Source: Rhodanobacter sp. T12-5 (GTDB taxonomy: Bacteria; Pseudomonadota; Gammaproteobacteria; Xanthomonadales; Rhodanobacteraceae). Taken from it: a DNA stretch of 64,000 nucleotides. This document shows positions 8,882 to 18,925 of the stretch, in pieces. The translations under genes were made by a program, and so were the position numbers. Every line of letters starts with the position of its first letter. Position 1 is the first letter of the stretch. The stretch lies in assembly GCF_008329435.1 (NCBI RefSeq), contig NZ_NPKN01000003.1:62001-126000 (forward strand). Direction: 5' to 3'. The notes under the pieces were generated by a model that had not been told where the DNA came from, searched no databases, and saw only the letters and a program-made list of their open reading frames with translations.

Positions 8882-11260
8882 ATGAAATTCTCCGAGAACT
8901 GGCTGCGCGAGCTGGTCGAGATCAAGGCCGACCGCGCCGCACTGGCCCATGCGCTGACCATGGCCGGGCTGGAAGTGGAAGAACTCACGCCGCTGGGCGA
9001 CGACCTGGCCGGCGTGGTGGTGGCCGAGATCATCGCCGCCGAAAAGCACCCGGAAGCGGATCGGCTGCAGGTATGCAAGGTGAACGCGGGGCCGGGCGAT
9101 CCGCTGCAGATCGTCTGCGGCGCACCGAACGCGCGCGTGGGCATCAAGGTGCCGCTGGCGATGGTCGGTGCGAAGCTGCCCGGCGAGATTTCCATCAAGG
9201 CGGCGAAATTGCGCGGCGTCGAGTCGTTCGGCATGCTGTGTTCGGCGAAGGAGCTGGGCATCGACGCCGATGCGTCCGGCTTGCTGGAACTGCCGCTGGA
9301 CGCGCCGGTCGGCCAGTCGCTGGCCGGTTATCTGGGTCTGCCCGACGCCAGCTTCGAGCTGAAGCTCACCCCGAACCGGCCCGATTGCCTCGGCCTGGTC
9401 GGCCTGGCGCACGACGTGGCCGCGTTGTTCGGCAGCACGGTGAAGGTGCCCGTACAGGCGGCAGCGCCGGTCACCGGCGCCGCACGTCGTGGCATCCGGC
9501 TGGAAGCCGGCAAAGACGCGCCGCGCTATCTCGGCCGCATCGTCGAGGGCATCGATCCGGCCGCGCGCACGCCGCTGTGGCTGGCCGAACGCCTGCGCCG
9601 TGCCGGCCTGCGCCCGATCAGCGCGGTGGTCGACGTCACCAACTACGTGATGCTCGAACTGGGCCAGCCGCTGCATGCGTTCGACAACGACACGCTCGAA
9701 GGCGACATCGTGGTGCGCCATGCACGTGCCGGCGAGACGCTGAAGCTGCTCGATGGCAACGAGGCGAAACTGGATGACGGTTTCGTGCTGATCGCCGACG
9801 AGAGGAAACCGCTCGCGGTTGCCGGCGTGATGGGCGGCTTCGACTCGCGCGTCACCGATGCCACGCACAACATCTTCCTGGAATCCGCGCACTTCGCGCC
9901 GGCCGCGATCATGGGCCGCGCACGCAAGCTCGGCCTGCACACCGATGCCTCGCACCGCTTCGAACGAGGCGTCGATCCGGAACTGCCGCGGCGCGCGCTG
10001 GAGCGCGCCACCGAACTGCTGCTGGCGATCGCCGGCGGCAAGGCCGGGCCGGTGCTGGTGGCGGAGAACCTGGCCGACCTGCCGGTGCCGGCGGCGGTGA
10101 TCTTGCGCCGCGCGCGCCTGAAGCGCGTGCTCGGCGTGGACGTGGCGGATGCCGAAGTGGCACGCATCTTCACCGCGCTGGGCATGCAGGTGGCAAGGGC
10201 CGCCGATGGCTGGCAGGTCACCGCGCCGAGCAGCCGTTTCGACATCGAGCGCGAGGAGGACCTAATCGAGGAGGTCGCACGCATCTTCGGCTACGACAAC
10301 ATCCCCACCGCGACGCCGGCCGGCGCGCTGACCCTGGCGATCGAGCCGGAGGCACGCATCGGCGAGCTGGCGCTGCGCGAACAGCTGGCTGCGCGCGGCT
10401 ACTACGAGGCGGTGAATCTGTCCTTCGTGGCGGCCGACCTGCTGGCGGACTGGGGTTTCACCGATCGGCTGGTGCCGCTGGCCAATCCGCTGTCGGCCGA
10501 TCTGGCGGTGATGCGGCCTTCGCTGCTGCCGGGGCTGATCGAGGCGCTGCGCCACAACCGCGCGCGCCAGCAGGAGCGGGTGCGGCTGTTCGAGGTCGCC
10601 CGGGTATTTGGTGAAGGCGATCCCCCGCTGGAAACGCCGAGCCTGGCCATCGTGGCCTGCGGCAATGCCCGTGCCGAGCAATGGGGCGAGCCGGCAAGGA
10701 CGCTGGATTTCCACGACCTCAAGGGCGACCTGGACGCCTTGATCGCCTGGGGTGGCGAGCCGCAGCGCTGGTCGGTGCATGCCGATGGCCTGCCGGGCTG
10801 GCTGCACCCGGGGCGGGGGGCGCGGGTGATGCGCGATGGTGCGACCGTGGGCTATCTCGGTGCGCTGCATCCGCAGCTGGCCAAGACGCTGGATCTGACC
10901 GCCGACGTGCATGTGCTGGAGCTGGCCCTGGAGCCGCTGCTGGCGCGTCGCCTGCCGCTGGCACAAGCGGTGCCGCGGTTCCCCGCAGTGCGTCGCGATA
11001 TCGCGGTGGATCTGCCGGAATCAGTCAGCTGGTCACAGATCGAGCAGACGGTTCGCCACACGCTGGGCGAACGGCTGAAGGAATTGCGCCTGTTCGACCG
11101 TTACAGCGGCAAAGGGGTTGAAGCGGGCCGAAAAAGTCTCGCTATGGGCTTGATTTTACAGGACGCTTCACGCACGCTTACCGACGACGACGCGGACCGT
11201 TGCGTACGAGAAGCGCTAGCTGCGTTGGAGCAATCATGCAAGGCAAAGCTGCGAGGATGA
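8882..11260 (+). CDS. pheT: Phenylalanyl-tRNA synthetase beta subunit
   Basis: 792-residue beta chain. Visible domains in order are the EMAP/OB-type tRNA-binding domain (about 39-150, with [12 protein letters not shown]), the B3/B4 editing domain (PNRPDCLGL and the [19 protein letters not shown] stretch), the B5 domain (around 400-470, [17 protein letters not shown]) and the C-terminal FDX-ACB anticodon-binding domain ([15 protein letters not shown] to the end). Length agrees with E. coli PheT (795). It runs into ihfA with a single-base gap after the stop, indicating translational coupling. Confidence 0.98.
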   Translation: MKFSENWLRELVEIKADRAALAHALTMAGLEVEELTPLGDDLAGVVVAEIIAAEKHPEADRLQVCKVNAGPGDPLQIVCGAPNARVGIKVPLAMVGAKLPGEISIKAAKLRGVESFGMLCSAKELGIDADASGLLELPLDAPVGQSLAGYLGLPDASFELKLTPNRPDCLGLVGLAHDVAALFGSTVKVPVQAAAPVTGAARRGIRLEAGKDAPRYLGRIVEGIDPAARTPLWLAERLRRAGLRPISAVVDVTNYVMLELGQPLHAFDNDTLEGDIVVRHARAGETLKLLDGNEAKLDDGFVLIADERKPLAVAGVMGGFDSRVTDATHNIFLESAHFAPAAIMGRARKLGLHTDASHRFERGVDPELPRRALERATELLLAIAGGKAGPVLVAENLADLPVPAAVILRRARLKRVLGVDVADAEVARIFTALGMQVARAADGWQVTAPSSRFDIEREEDLIEEVARIFGYDNIPTATPAGALTLAIEPEARIGELALREQLAARGYYEAVNLSFVAADLLADWGFTDRLVPLANPLSADLAVMRPSLLPGLIEALRHNRARQQERVRLFEVARVFGEGDPPLETPSLAIVACGNARAEQWGEPARTLDFHDLKGDLDALIAWGGEPQRWSVHADGLPGWLHPGRGARVMRDGATVGYLGALHPQLAKTLDLTADVHVLELALEPLLARRLPLAQAVPRFPAVRRDIAVDLPESVSWSQIEQTVRHTLGERLKELRLFDRYSGKGVEAGRKSLAMGLILQDASRTLTDDDADRCVREALAALEQSCKAKLRG

Positions 11261-11261
11261 G

Positions 11262-11561
11262 ATGGCGCTGACCAAGGCGGAAATGGCCGAGCGGCTTTTC
11301 CTCGACGTGGGCCTCAACAAGCGTGAGGCGAAGGAATTCGTGGACGCCTACTTCGAGGTGGTCCGCGGAGCACTGGAAAGCGGCGAACAAGTGAAGTTGT
11401 CCGGTTTCGGCAATTTCGATTTGCGGTTGAAGAACCAGCGGCCTGGACGCAACCCGAAAACCGGCGAGGAGATTCCGATCTCCGCCCGGCGCGTGGTGAC
11501 GTTCCGACCGGGACAGAAACTCAAGGTAAGAGTCGAGGGCTATGCTGGATCAAGGGAATAA
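11262..11561 (+). CDS. ihfA: Integration host factor alpha subunit
   Basis: 99-residue HU/IHF-family protein starting [13 protein letters not shown], with GFGNFDLR and the DNA-intercalating arm region ([19 protein letters not shown]). IHF bends DNA by about 160 degrees and assists sigma-54 promoters, recombination and replication; a sigma-54 promoter for glnK lies in this window. The beta partner ihfB is not here. It is co-transcribed with pheST, as in E. coli, and its 3' end overlaps the MerR gene by 20 bp in another frame. Confidence 0.97.
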   Translation: MALTKAEMAERLFLDVGLNKREAKEFVDAYFEVVRGALESGEQVKLSGFGNFDLRLKNQRPGRNPKTGEEIPISARRVVTFRPGQKLKVRVEGYAGSRE

Positions 11562-11898
11562 CACCGAGCTGCCTGCCATCCCGGCCAAGCGCTACTTCAC
11601 CATCGGTGAGGTCGGCGAGTTGTGCGGTGTGAAGCCCCACGTGCTGCGCTACTGGGAGCAGGAGTTTCCTGCGCTCAATCCGGTCAAGCGCCGCGGCAAC
11701 CGCCGTTACTACCAGCGCCACGACGTGCTGATGATCCGCCAGATCCGCTCGCTGCTGTACGACGAGGGCTTCACCATCACCGGCGCCCGCGCCCGGCTGG
11801 AAGGCCCGCAGGCGCGAATGGAGGCGAGCATCTCGCACCAGATCGTGCGCCAGGTGCGGATGGAGCTGGAGGAAGTGCTGACCCTGCTGCGCCGCTGA
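11542..11898 (+). CDS. MerR-family transcriptional regulator
   Basis: 118-residue protein with an N-terminal MerR winged helix-turn-helix (residues about 18-85: [22 protein letters not shown] and the [21 protein letters not shown] stretch). It has only a short C-terminal helix ([13 protein letters not shown]) and no cysteine-rich effector site. This small MerR gene following ihfA is conserved in gammaproteobacteria, but its targets are not well defined. Start overlaps ihfA by 20 bp, so it is probably made from the same mRNA. No ligand can be predicted. Confidence 0.9.
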   Translation: MLDQGNNTELPAIPAKRYFTIGEVGELCGVKPHVLRYWEQEFPALNPVKRRGNRRYYQRHDVLMIRQIRSLLYDEGFTITGARARLEGPQARMEASISHQIVRQVRMELEEVLTLLRR

Positions 11899-11950
11899 AG
11901 GCTTCCGGACGCGCCGTACAAGCTGCTAGACTTGCCAGCTTGCCGTATGT

Positions 11951-12027
11951 CGGGGCGTAGCGCAGCCTGGTAGCGCATCTGCCTGGGGGGCAGAGGGTCG
12001 TCGGTTCGAATCCGGCCGCCCCGACCA
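11951..12027 (+). tRNA. tRNA-Pro (anticodon GGG)
   Basis: 77-nt tRNA with encoded CCA. Acceptor arms CGGGGCG (11951-11957) and CGCCCCG (12017-12023) pair perfectly, followed by A and CCA (12025-12027). The anticodon stem TCTGC/GCAGA encloses the loop CTGGGGG, with anticodon GGG at 11985-11987. The T-loop GGTTCGAATCC is present. It reads CCC codons. Although tRNA 3' ends are common integration sites, no integrase or direct repeat follows. Confidence 0.97.
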
Positions 12028-12045
12028 ATCCGGTGAAACACCATG

Positions 12046-12072
12046 ACGGCGCCCTTGGGCGCCGTTGTCGTT
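12046..12072 (+). terminator. Intrinsic terminator after tRNA-Pro
   Basis: ACGGCGCCC (12046-12054) and GGGCGCCGT (12057-12065) form a 9-bp stem with a TT loop (the real loop will open one pair), followed by the T-rich TGTCGTTT. It lies 18 bp after the tRNA. Confidence 0.75.
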
Positions 12073-12090
12073 TCCGCGCCGCGCGTTTGT

Positions 12091-12163
12091 GTAGGAGCCC
12101 GCTGGCGGGCGATGCTTTCCTGGGAGATCGGAGCAGAAGCATCGCCCGCGAGCGGGCTCCTAC
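12091..12163. repeat. REP-type palindromic repeat, copy A
   Basis: Inverted arms beginning GTAGGAGCCCGC...GGGCGATGCTT on the left and ending AAGCATCGCCCGC...GCGGGCTCCTAC on the right, separated by a short spacer. The outer motif recurs at 15964-16048 and 23971-24036, with relatives at 28732-28801 and 42396-42462. It sits between the tRNA-Pro terminator and the 3' end of serA. The paired arms fit a REPIN (REP doublet) mobilised by a RAYT transposase; none is encoded here. Confidence 0.8.
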
Positions 12164-12179
12164 CGATGGCATTGCCGCC

Positions 12180-13412
12180 TCAATACAGCACGCGACTGCG
12201 CAAGGTCCCGGGAATCGCCGCCAGTTTCGTCTTCAGCTCGTTCGCCTGGGCCTCGTCGGCGCTGACGTCGATCACCACGTAGCCCACTTCGCCGTCGGTC
12301 TGCAGGAACTGCGCGTCGATGTTGATGTTGCCGGCTGAGAACAGCTCGTTGATGCGCGACAGCGTGCCCGGCACGTTGCGGTGGATGTGCAGCAGGCGGC
12401 GGCTGTGCGGGTGTTCGGGCAGCGCGACTTCGGGGAAATTCACCGCCGACAGGGTGGAGCCGTTGTCGCTGTAGCGGACCAGCTTGCTGGCGACCTCGAT
12501 GCCGATGTTGTCCTGCGCCTCCAGCGTGCTGCCGCCGATGTGCGGGGTCAGGATCACGTTGTCCAGGCCGATCAGCGGCGAGACGAAGGGATCGTCGTTG
12601 CCTTTCGGTTCGAGCGGGAATACGTCGACCGCGGCGCCGGCCAGGTGGCCAGCGTGCAGCACCGCGGCCAGCGCGTCGATGTCCACCACGCTGCCGCGCG
12701 AGGCGTTGATCAGCATCGCGCCGGCGCGCATCTTCGCCAGCTGCTCGCGGCGGATCATCAACTGCGTGGCGGGGGTTTCCGGCACGTGCAGGGTGACCAC
12801 GTCGGCACGTTCCAGCAATTCGTCCAGGCTGGATACGGCGCGCGCATTGCCCAGCGCCAGCTTGGTCTCGATGTCGTGGAAGATCACCCGCATGCCCAGG
12901 CTCTCGGCCAGCACGCCGACCTGGGTCCCGATGTGGCCGTAGCCGACGATGCCGAGCACCTTGTCGCGCGTCTCGTAGCTGCCGCTGGCCGACTTGGTCC
13001 AGCCGCCGCGATGGCACAACGCGTTCTTCTGCGGGATGCCGCGCAGCAGCATGATCGCCTCGGCGATCACCAGCTCGGCCACGCTGCGGGTATTGGAATA
13101 GGGCGCGTTGAACACCGGCACGCCGAGCTTGCGCGCGGCGCCCAGGTCCACCTGGTTGGTGCCGATGCAGAAGCAGCCCACCGCGATCAGCCGCTTGGCC
13201 TGTGCCAGCACCTCGGCGGTGAGCTGGGTGCGCGAGCGGATGCCGACGATGTGCGCATCGCCGATGCGTCGCTTGAGCTCATCCTCCGGCAACGATTTCG
13301 CGTGCAGCTCGACCTGGCTGTAGCCGGCGCGGCGGAAGTTCTCGACCGCACTGGCACTGACGCCCTCCAGCAGCAATACCTTGATGTCCTGGCGGGGGTA
13401 GGAGGTCTGCAT
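12180..13412 (-). CDS. serA: D-3-phosphoglycerate dehydrogenase
   Basis: First enzyme of serine synthesis, oxidising 3-phosphoglycerate with NAD. 410 residues with an N-terminal substrate domain, the Rossmann motif GYGHIGTQ, the catalytic Arg in the NASRG stretch and catalytic His in HIGGS, and a C-terminal ACT domain (HIHRNVPGTLSRINELFS) that confers serine feedback inhibition in the E. coli-type enzyme. Length matches E. coli SerA (410). It is divergent from an FAD-linked 2-hydroxyacid dehydrogenase at 13535; this pairing is functionally meaningful (see findings). Confidence 0.96.
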   Translation of the reverse strand: MQTSYPRQDIKVLLLEGVSASAVENFRRAGYSQVELHAKSLPEDELKRRIGDAHIVGIRSRTQLTAEVLAQAKRLIAVGCFCIGTNQVDLGAARKLGVPVFNAPYSNTRSVAELVIAEAIMLLRGIPQKNALCHRGGWTKSASGSYETRDKVLGIVGYGHIGTQVGVLAESLGMRVIFHDIETKLALGNARAVSSLDELLERADVVTLHVPETPATQLMIRREQLAKMRAGAMLINASRGSVVDIDALAAVLHAGHLAGAAVDVFPLEPKGNDDPFVSPLIGLDNVILTPHIGGSTLEAQDNIGIEVASKLVRYSDNGSTLSAVNFPEVALPEHPHSRRLLHIHRNVPGTLSRINELFSAGNINIDAQFLQTDGEVGYVVIDVSADEAQANELKTKLAAIPGTLRSRVLY

Positions 13413-13534
13413 GCGTCGGTCCTGGCTAGGGTGGAGCGGCTACTATGCCAGAGCCGGAGGCGGATTGCGGCACTGCAACACTGGACGCGGCACGATGCGG
13501 CTGGCAGGCTGTGAAGATGATCCCGGAGCCCAGC

Positions 13535-14926
13535 ATGTCCGATCCCCGCCTCGCCGATTTGTCCCGCCGGTTGTCCGGGCTGCGCCTGCTCACCGCACCT
13601 GCGGACCTGGAGCACTATGGTCGCGACTGGACCCGGCGCTGGATTCCCGCGCCGCTGGCGATCGCGCTGCCGGCCAGCGCGGAAGAGGTGCAGGCCATCG
13701 TGCGCTGGGCGAACGAACATCGCGTGGCTATCGTGCCTTCCGGCGGCCGCACCGGCCTGTCCGGCGGCGCCGTGGCGGCCAACGGCGAGTTGGTGCTGAG
13801 CCTGGAGCGGATGAACCGGGTGCTGGATTTCAACGCGGTCGACCGCACGCTCACCGTGCAGTCCGGGACGATCCTGCAGCACGTGCATGAAGCCGCCCGC
13901 CAGCATGGCCTGATCTATCCGGTCGACTTCGCTGCGCGCGGCTCCTGCTCGATCGGCGGCAACATCGCCACCAATGCCGGCGGCATCCGGGTGATTCGCT
14001 ACGGCAACACGCGCGAATGGATCGCCGGGTTGAAGGTGATCGCCGGCAACGGCGAGTTGCTCGAACTCAACCGCGGCCTGATCAAGAACTCCAGCGGCTA
14101 TGACTTCCGCCAGTTGCTGATCGGTTCGGAGGGGACGCTGGGCATCGTGGTCGAAGCCACGCTGAAGCTGACCGATCCGCCGCCGCCGTCGCAAATGATG
14201 CTGCTGGCGCTGCCGGACATGGATGCGCTGATGCAGGTGTTCGAGCTGTTCCGCGCGCGACTGGCGTTGCAGGCGTTCGAGTTCTTCACCGACCACGCGT
14301 TGCGTCACGTGCTGGCGCATGGCGCGCAGCGCGCCATCGACGGCGACTACCCGTACTACGTGGTGACCGAGTTCGATGCCGCCGACGAACGGCAGCAGGA
14401 AGCCGCGCTGGCCGCGTTCGAGCACGTGTTGGAACAGGGCTGGGTCAGCGACGGCGTGATCGCGCAGAGCGAGGCACAGGCCGCCGCGCTGTGGCGGCTG
14501 CGCGAAGGCATCACCGAGAGCCTGGCGCCGCGACGGCCGTACAAGAACGACGTGTCGGTGCGGGTCAGTGCAGTGCCGACGTTCCTGCACGAGATGCAGG
14601 CGCTGCTGGCGCGCGAGTACCCGCAGGCCGAGGTGGTCTGGTTCGGGCATATCGGCGACGGCAACCTGCACATCAACGTGCTGCGCCCGGATGGCCTGGC
14701 GGAGGACGCGTTCATCGCCCAGTGCGAACACGTCACAAAGCTGCTGGCCGCGACGCTGCAGCGTCACGGCGGCAGCATTTCGGCCGAGCACGGCATCGGC
14801 CTGGTCAAGCGGGCCTACCTGGAAAGCACCCACAGCGCGGCGGAAATCGCGCTGATGCGCGGAGTGCGCAAGGTCTTCGATCCGCACGGCATCCTCAATC
14901 CCGGCAAGCTGTTCGTAGCCGATTGA
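13535..14926 (+). CDS. FAD-binding oxidoreductase, probable D-2-hydroxyglutarate dehydrogenase
   Basis: 463-residue flavoprotein. The N-terminal PCMH FAD domain shows PSGGRTGLSGGAV and the GGNIATNAGGIRVIRYGNTREWI region. The C-terminal FAD-oxidase domain ends with WFGHIGDGNLHIN and SAEHGIGLVKR, the metal/substrate motifs of the D-lactate/glycolate/D-2-hydroxyglutarate family. Start chosen at ATG 13535 because GGAG (13524-13527) precedes it by 7 nt; an upstream ATG at 13517 is less well placed. Divergence from serA supports the D-2-hydroxyglutarate assignment: SerA-type enzymes reduce 2-oxoglutarate and the dehydrogenase recycles the product. A D-lactate or glycolate role remains possible. Confidence 0.85.
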   Translation: MSDPRLADLSRRLSGLRLLTAPADLEHYGRDWTRRWIPAPLAIALPASAEEVQAIVRWANEHRVAIVPSGGRTGLSGGAVAANGELVLSLERMNRVLDFNAVDRTLTVQSGTILQHVHEAARQHGLIYPVDFAARGSCSIGGNIATNAGGIRVIRYGNTREWIAGLKVIAGNGELLELNRGLIKNSSGYDFRQLLIGSEGTLGIVVEATLKLTDPPPPSQMMLLALPDMDALMQVFELFRARLALQAFEFFTDHALRHVLAHGAQRAIDGDYPYYVVTEFDAADERQQEAALAAFEHVLEQGWVSDGVIAQSEAQAAALWRLREGITESLAPRRPYKNDVSVRVSAVPTFLHEMQALLAREYPQAEVVWFGHIGDGNLHINVLRPDGLAEDAFIAQCEHVTKLLAATLQRHGGSISAEHGIGLVKRAYLESTHSAAEIALMRGVRKVFDPHGILNPGKLFVAD

Positions 14927-14952
14927 AGGCCCGGAAGCCGCGCCCGTGCTAG

Positions 14953-15948
<996 letters not shown>

Positions 15949-15963
15949 GGCCAGCCATGGCGG

Positions 15964-16048
15964 GTAGGAGCCCGCTTGCGGGCGATGCTTTTGCCCGATC
16001 CCAAATGGCGATCAAACAAAGGACCATCGCCCGCGAGCGGGCTCCTAC
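15964..16048. repeat. REP-type palindromic repeat, copy B
   Basis: Arms GTAGGAGCCCGC...GGGCGATGC and CATCGCCCGC...GCGGGCTCCTAC with a longer spacer (about 35 nt) than copies A and C. Located between the convergent pip and upp genes, where a stable hairpin could also protect or end both transcripts. Confidence 0.8.
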
Positions 16049-16063
16049 GCCGTCGGTGTCGGG

Positions 16064-16708
16064 TCAGTCGCTCGCCGGTAGCTGCTTGGTACCGAAGATC
16101 TTGTCGCCGGCGTCGCCGAGACCGGGCAGGATATAGCCGTTCTCGTTGAGTCGCTGATCGATCGCGGCAGTGTAGATCTCGATGTCGGGATGGGCGGCGG
16201 CGATGCGCTCCAGTCCTTCCGGTGCGGCGACCAGGAACAGTCCCTTGATGCGCTTGCAGCCGGCTGCTTTCAACATGTCGACGGTGGCGACCAGGGTGCC
16301 GGCGGTGGCCAGCATCGGGTCGACGATCAGCGCGATGCGTTCGTCCATGCGGCCGCTGAGCTTCTCATAATAGGTTGTCGGCTTCAGCGTCTGTTCGTCG
16401 CGCTGCAGGCCGACCACGCTGACCTTGGCGGCGGGAATCAGGTCGAGCACCCCGGGCAACATGCCCAGGCCGGCACGCAGGATCGGCACGATGGTGATTT
16501 TCTTGCCCTTGATCCGGTGCACCCGCAGCGGTCCTGCCCAGCCTTCGATCTCTTCCTCGACGGTTTCCAGGTCCTTGGTGGCCTCGTAGGTGAGCAGGGC
16601 GGCGACCTCGGAGGCCAGCTCGCGGAACTCCTTGGTGCTGATGCCGGCGCGGCGCATCAGCCCGAGCTTGTGCTGGATCAGCGGATGGCGGACTTCGACG
16701 ATCTTCAT
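16064..16708 (-). CDS. upp: Uracil phosphoribosyltransferase
   Basis: 214-residue salvage enzyme making UMP from uracil and PRPP. It starts [16 protein letters not shown] as in E. coli Upp. The PRPP-binding loop is in the [13 protein letters not shown] stretch and the uracil-binding end in the [17 protein letters not shown] region. A longer in-frame reading to 16855 adds an unconserved low-complexity extension; the start at 16708 matches the family (208-215 residues) and is used. No uracil permease is adjacent. Confidence 0.96.
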   Translation of the reverse strand: MKIVEVRHPLIQHKLGLMRRAGISTKEFRELASEVAALLTYEATKDLETVEEEIEGWAGPLRVHRIKGKKITIVPILRAGLGMLPGVLDLIPAAKVSVVGLQRDEQTLKPTTYYEKLSGRMDERIALIVDPMLATAGTLVATVDMLKAAGCKRIKGLFLVAAPEGLERIAAAHPDIEIYTAAIDQRLNENGYILPGLGDAGDKIFGTKQLPASD

Positions 16709-16772
16709 GGGTGACTGTCTTTCGCAAGCGCGCCAGACGCGCGCGACAGTCGGGGAGCTTAGCGAAGCGACC

Positions 16773-16808
16773 CTGCCTGCGCACGCATGGTCATGCGTAC
16801 GCAGGCAG
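16773..16808. repeat. Long near-perfect hairpin between psiF-like gene and upp
   Basis: Left arm 16773-16789 and right arm 16792-16808 pair over 17 bp with one mismatch and a 2-nt centre (CTGCCTGCG... / ...CGCAGGCAG). There is no U-tract on either strand, so it is not a standard terminator. It differs in sequence from the REP family. It may be a processing or stabilising structure for minus-strand transcripts. Confidence 0.6.
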
Positions 16809-16835
16809 TGGTCGAGTCGGCTGGTGGTCCGAGTG

Positions 16836-17213
16836 TTACGGGGTGGGCGTGGCATTGCCCTTCAGGCAAGTGCTCATGAACGCCTTGCGCTCGGCGCCCT
16901 TGAGGGCCTTGGCCTTGGCGTCGGCATTGCAGGTTTTCATCCGGTCCTGCTGCGCCTGTTTGGCCGAAGGTGCGGCAGCGGCCGGAGCAGTGGCCGTGCT
17001 GCCACCCTTGAGGCAGGTGCTCATGAAGGCCCTGCGCTCGGCGCCTTTCTTGCCGGTCGCCTGCTTGTTGCAGTTGACCATGCGCTGCTGCTGGGCGGTA
17101 TGAGGCTTGGTAGCCGGTGCGGTGGCGGGGGCGGCGGCCGGGCTGGCCGCGAAGGCTGCGCCGGCGAAGGCGAAGGCTGCGCTGACGGCGAGCAGACGTA
17201 ATGACAGTGACAT
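16836..17213 (-). CDS. PsiF-family repeat protein, secreted
   Basis: 125 residues. A cleavable signal peptide ends near [10 protein letters not shown], followed by an Ala/Pro/Thr linker and two PsiF repeats, each with an RM-x2-C-N start and the shared end FMSTCLKG. PsiF in E. coli is phosphate-starvation-inducible with unknown function. Two cysteines per repeat suggest disulfides in the periplasm. I see no Pho box upstream. The 5' region carries a 14-bp palindrome CCGGCAGCTGCCGG (17234-17247). GGGAGG provides the ribosome-binding site. Confidence 0.85.
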   Translation of the reverse strand: MSLSLRLLAVSAAFAFAGAAFAASPAAAPATAPATKPHTAQQQRMVNCNKQATGKKGAERRAFMSTCLKGGSTATAPAAAAPSAKQAQQDRMKTCNADAKAKALKGAERKAFMSTCLKGNATPTP

Positions 17214-17313
17214 CGTGAGTCCTCCCTGGGTGACCGGCAGCTGCCGGCCGGATCAGTCTATGCAGGGGGCAGCTCTCACGGCAGTCGGCAAGATCTTACG
17301 TGCATGAAGTATT

Positions 17314-17348
17314 CAGCTGCGGCGACGTGTCGTGCGTCGCCGCAGCTG
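17314..17348. repeat. Perfect 14-bp stem hairpin
   Basis: CAGCTGCGGCGACG (17314-17327) and CGTCGCCGCAGCTG (17335-17348) are exact inverted copies around a 7-nt loop. It lies 9 bp from the next palindrome (17357-17424) in the spacer between the aminotransferase and the PsiF-like gene, both on the minus strand. No U-run follows on the minus strand. Confidence 0.65.
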
Positions 17349-17356
17349 GTGTGGGC

Positions 17357-17424
17357 CAGGAGCGTGGGCGGTAGAAACGTTCGTGGCTTTGCAGCCCGAA
17401 CGGCTTCTACCGCCCACGCTCCTG
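17357..17424. repeat. REP-like long palindrome, variant F
   Basis: CAGGAGCGTGGGCGGTAGAA on the left pairs with TTCTACCGCCCACGCTCCTG on the right. The helix continues through CGTTCG/CGAACG with a small bulge, over a central loop. It begins 5 bp after the aminotransferase stop. The CAGGAGCG edge resembles the other GTAGGAG/GCAGGAG elements, but the rest differs, so it may be a separate subfamily. Confidence 0.65.
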
Positions 17425-17428
17425 CCGG

Positions 17429-18925
17429 TCAGGCGGCCTCGGCCTTGGCCTTGCGCGGGCCTTCGAGCAGCGCCTTGCGCACGTGGGCGACGATCAGGTC
17501 GACCTCGGCGCTGGTGACCTTGAAGTGCGGGGTGAAGCGCAGCGAATTGGTGCCGCCATGGATCACGCCGACGCCGTGCTCGCGCATGTATTCCTCGGTC
17601 GAGTCGGCGCCGTAGCACTTGTACTCGGACGCCAGTTCGCAGGAAAACAGCAGGCCGGTGCCTTGTACCTTGGTGATCAGGCCGCCCAGCTCGTGCTTCA
17701 GCGCGTTGAGCTTGTCGACGAATTCCTTGCCGCGCTCGCGGATGTTGTTGCGCACCTCGTCGGTGAGCTCGCCCAGCGTGGCCAGGGCCACGTCCAGCGC
17801 GCGCGGGTTGGCGGTCATGGTGTTGCCGTAGATGCCCTTGCGGTACAGCCCGGCGGCGCGTTCGCTGACGGCCAGCACCGACAACGGATACTGGCCGGCG
17901 TTCAGCGCCTTCGAGAAGGTTTCCATGTCCGGCGGCGGCAGGCCCTCGAAGCCGGGGTAGTCGACGAACGACAGCACGCCGTGTGCGCGCAGGCCGGCCT
18001 GGATCGAGTCGACCAGCAGCAGGGTGCCGTGCGATTCGGTGAGCGCGCGCGCGGCCTTGTAGAACTCCGGCGTCACCGCGCGGCCCGGGTCGCCTTCGCC
18101 CATCACCGGCTCCAGGAACATCGCCTCGATGAACCAGCCGTGCTTGTCGGCATCGGCGAACGCTGCTTCCAGCTGCGCCACGTCGTAAGGCGCCACGGTG
18201 ATCAGGGTGCTCTCGTGACGATAGCTGGCCAGGTTCTGCTGATAGGTCTTGCGGCTGGAATCGGAGTACAGCGCCGGCGCCTCGGTGCGGCCGTGGAACG
18301 CGCCTTTCACCGCCAGGCGCTTGATCGTGCGACCGGCGTAGCGGGCACCGGTATCGGTCATCGCCTTGGCATTGACGTCGGCGATGCGGCAGGCCAGCGA
18401 GACCGACTCGGAGCCGGAATTGAGGCACATGTAGCGCGTGTACGGGTTGCCGCCGCGGCTGCGGCCGAGCTCCTGGTCCAGCGCCTTGCTGAAGCGCAGT
18501 TGCGCCACGCTGGGTGCCATCACGTTGGCCATCACCTGCGGGCGGGCCAATGCTTCGAGGATCGCCGGATCGTTGTGGCCGAAACCGAGCATGCCGTAGC
18601 CGCCGTTGTCGTGTACCACGGCCCCTTTCAGGGTGACGATCCACGGCCCGCGCGCAGCGGCTGCCACGTAGGGGTTGATCGCATCATCGGGATAGAAATT
18701 GACGAAGCCTGCCTGCGCCTGGGCGAGCTGTTCGGCTTCGTCCAGCTTCAGGAAATCGCCCAGGTCGGCGCGTAATTCGTGGTGACGTGCCACGGCTTCG
18801 GCAATCGCCTGGACCAGCAGGGGATCGTTCGCCGCCATGCGCTCGATGCTGGCGTCGTCCAGACCGGTGGTGCGCGGCTTGCCGCCGAATTCGCGCAGTT
18901 CGCGCAGCTGGTCGATCACACCCAT
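17429..18925 (-). CDS. Class III PLP-dependent aminotransferase, substrate unknown
   Basis: 498 residues. PLP-site features include SGSESVSLACR (phosphate-binding region), AFHGRTEAP and the strand LLLVDSIQAG, where the Asp that contacts the pyridine nitrogen and the Gln are kept although the usual DEVQTG reads DSIQAG. The Schiff-base Lys is in FSKALNAGQ. The first 60 or so residues (IDQLRELREFGGKPRT...) are an extension not seen in the common ornithine or GABA transaminases. The start at 18925 has GGAGG at good spacing; the frame runs to 19024 without support. No biosynthetic neighbours indicate a substrate. Confidence 0.85.
   Translation of the reverse strand: MGVIDQLRELREFGGKPRTTGLDDASIERMAANDPLLVQAIAEAVARHHELRADLGDFLKLDEAEQLAQAQAGFVNFYPDDAINPYVAAAARGPWIVTLKGAVVHDNGGYGMLGFGHNDPAILEALARPQVMANVMAPSVAQLRFSKALDQELGRSRGGNPYTRYMCLNSGSESVSLACRIADVNAKAMTDTGARYAGRTIKRLAVKGAFHGRTEAPALYSDSSRKTYQQNLASYRHESTLITVAPYDVAQLEAAFADADKHGWFIEAMFLEPVMGEGDPGRAVTPEFYKAARALTESHGTLLLVDSIQAGLRAHGVLSFVDYPGFEGLPPPDMETFSKALNAGQYPLSVLAVSERAAGLYRKGIYGNTMTANPRALDVALATLGELTDEVRNNIRERGKEFVDKLNALKHELGGLITKVQGTGLLFSCELASEYKCYGADSTEEYMREHGVGVIHGGTNSLRFTPHFKVTSAEVDLIVAHVRKALLEGPRKAKAEAA

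Noticed and set aside
11951-12163. Integration site of a mobile island at tRNA-Pro
   Set aside because: No integrase, no direct repeat of the tRNA end, and housekeeping serA follows immediately; the palindrome there is a REP element.
12381-13514. 377-codon open frame antisense to serA
   Set aside because: Shadow of serA; no start signal or motif.
16709-16855. 49-residue N-terminal extension of upp
   Set aside because: Not conserved, Arg/Pro-rich, and covers the 16773-16808 hairpin; normal Upp length is reached from 16708.
17214-17310. Pho box upstream of the PsiF-like gene
   Set aside because: No CTGTCAT-type direct repeats are visible, so phosphate control cannot be claimed.
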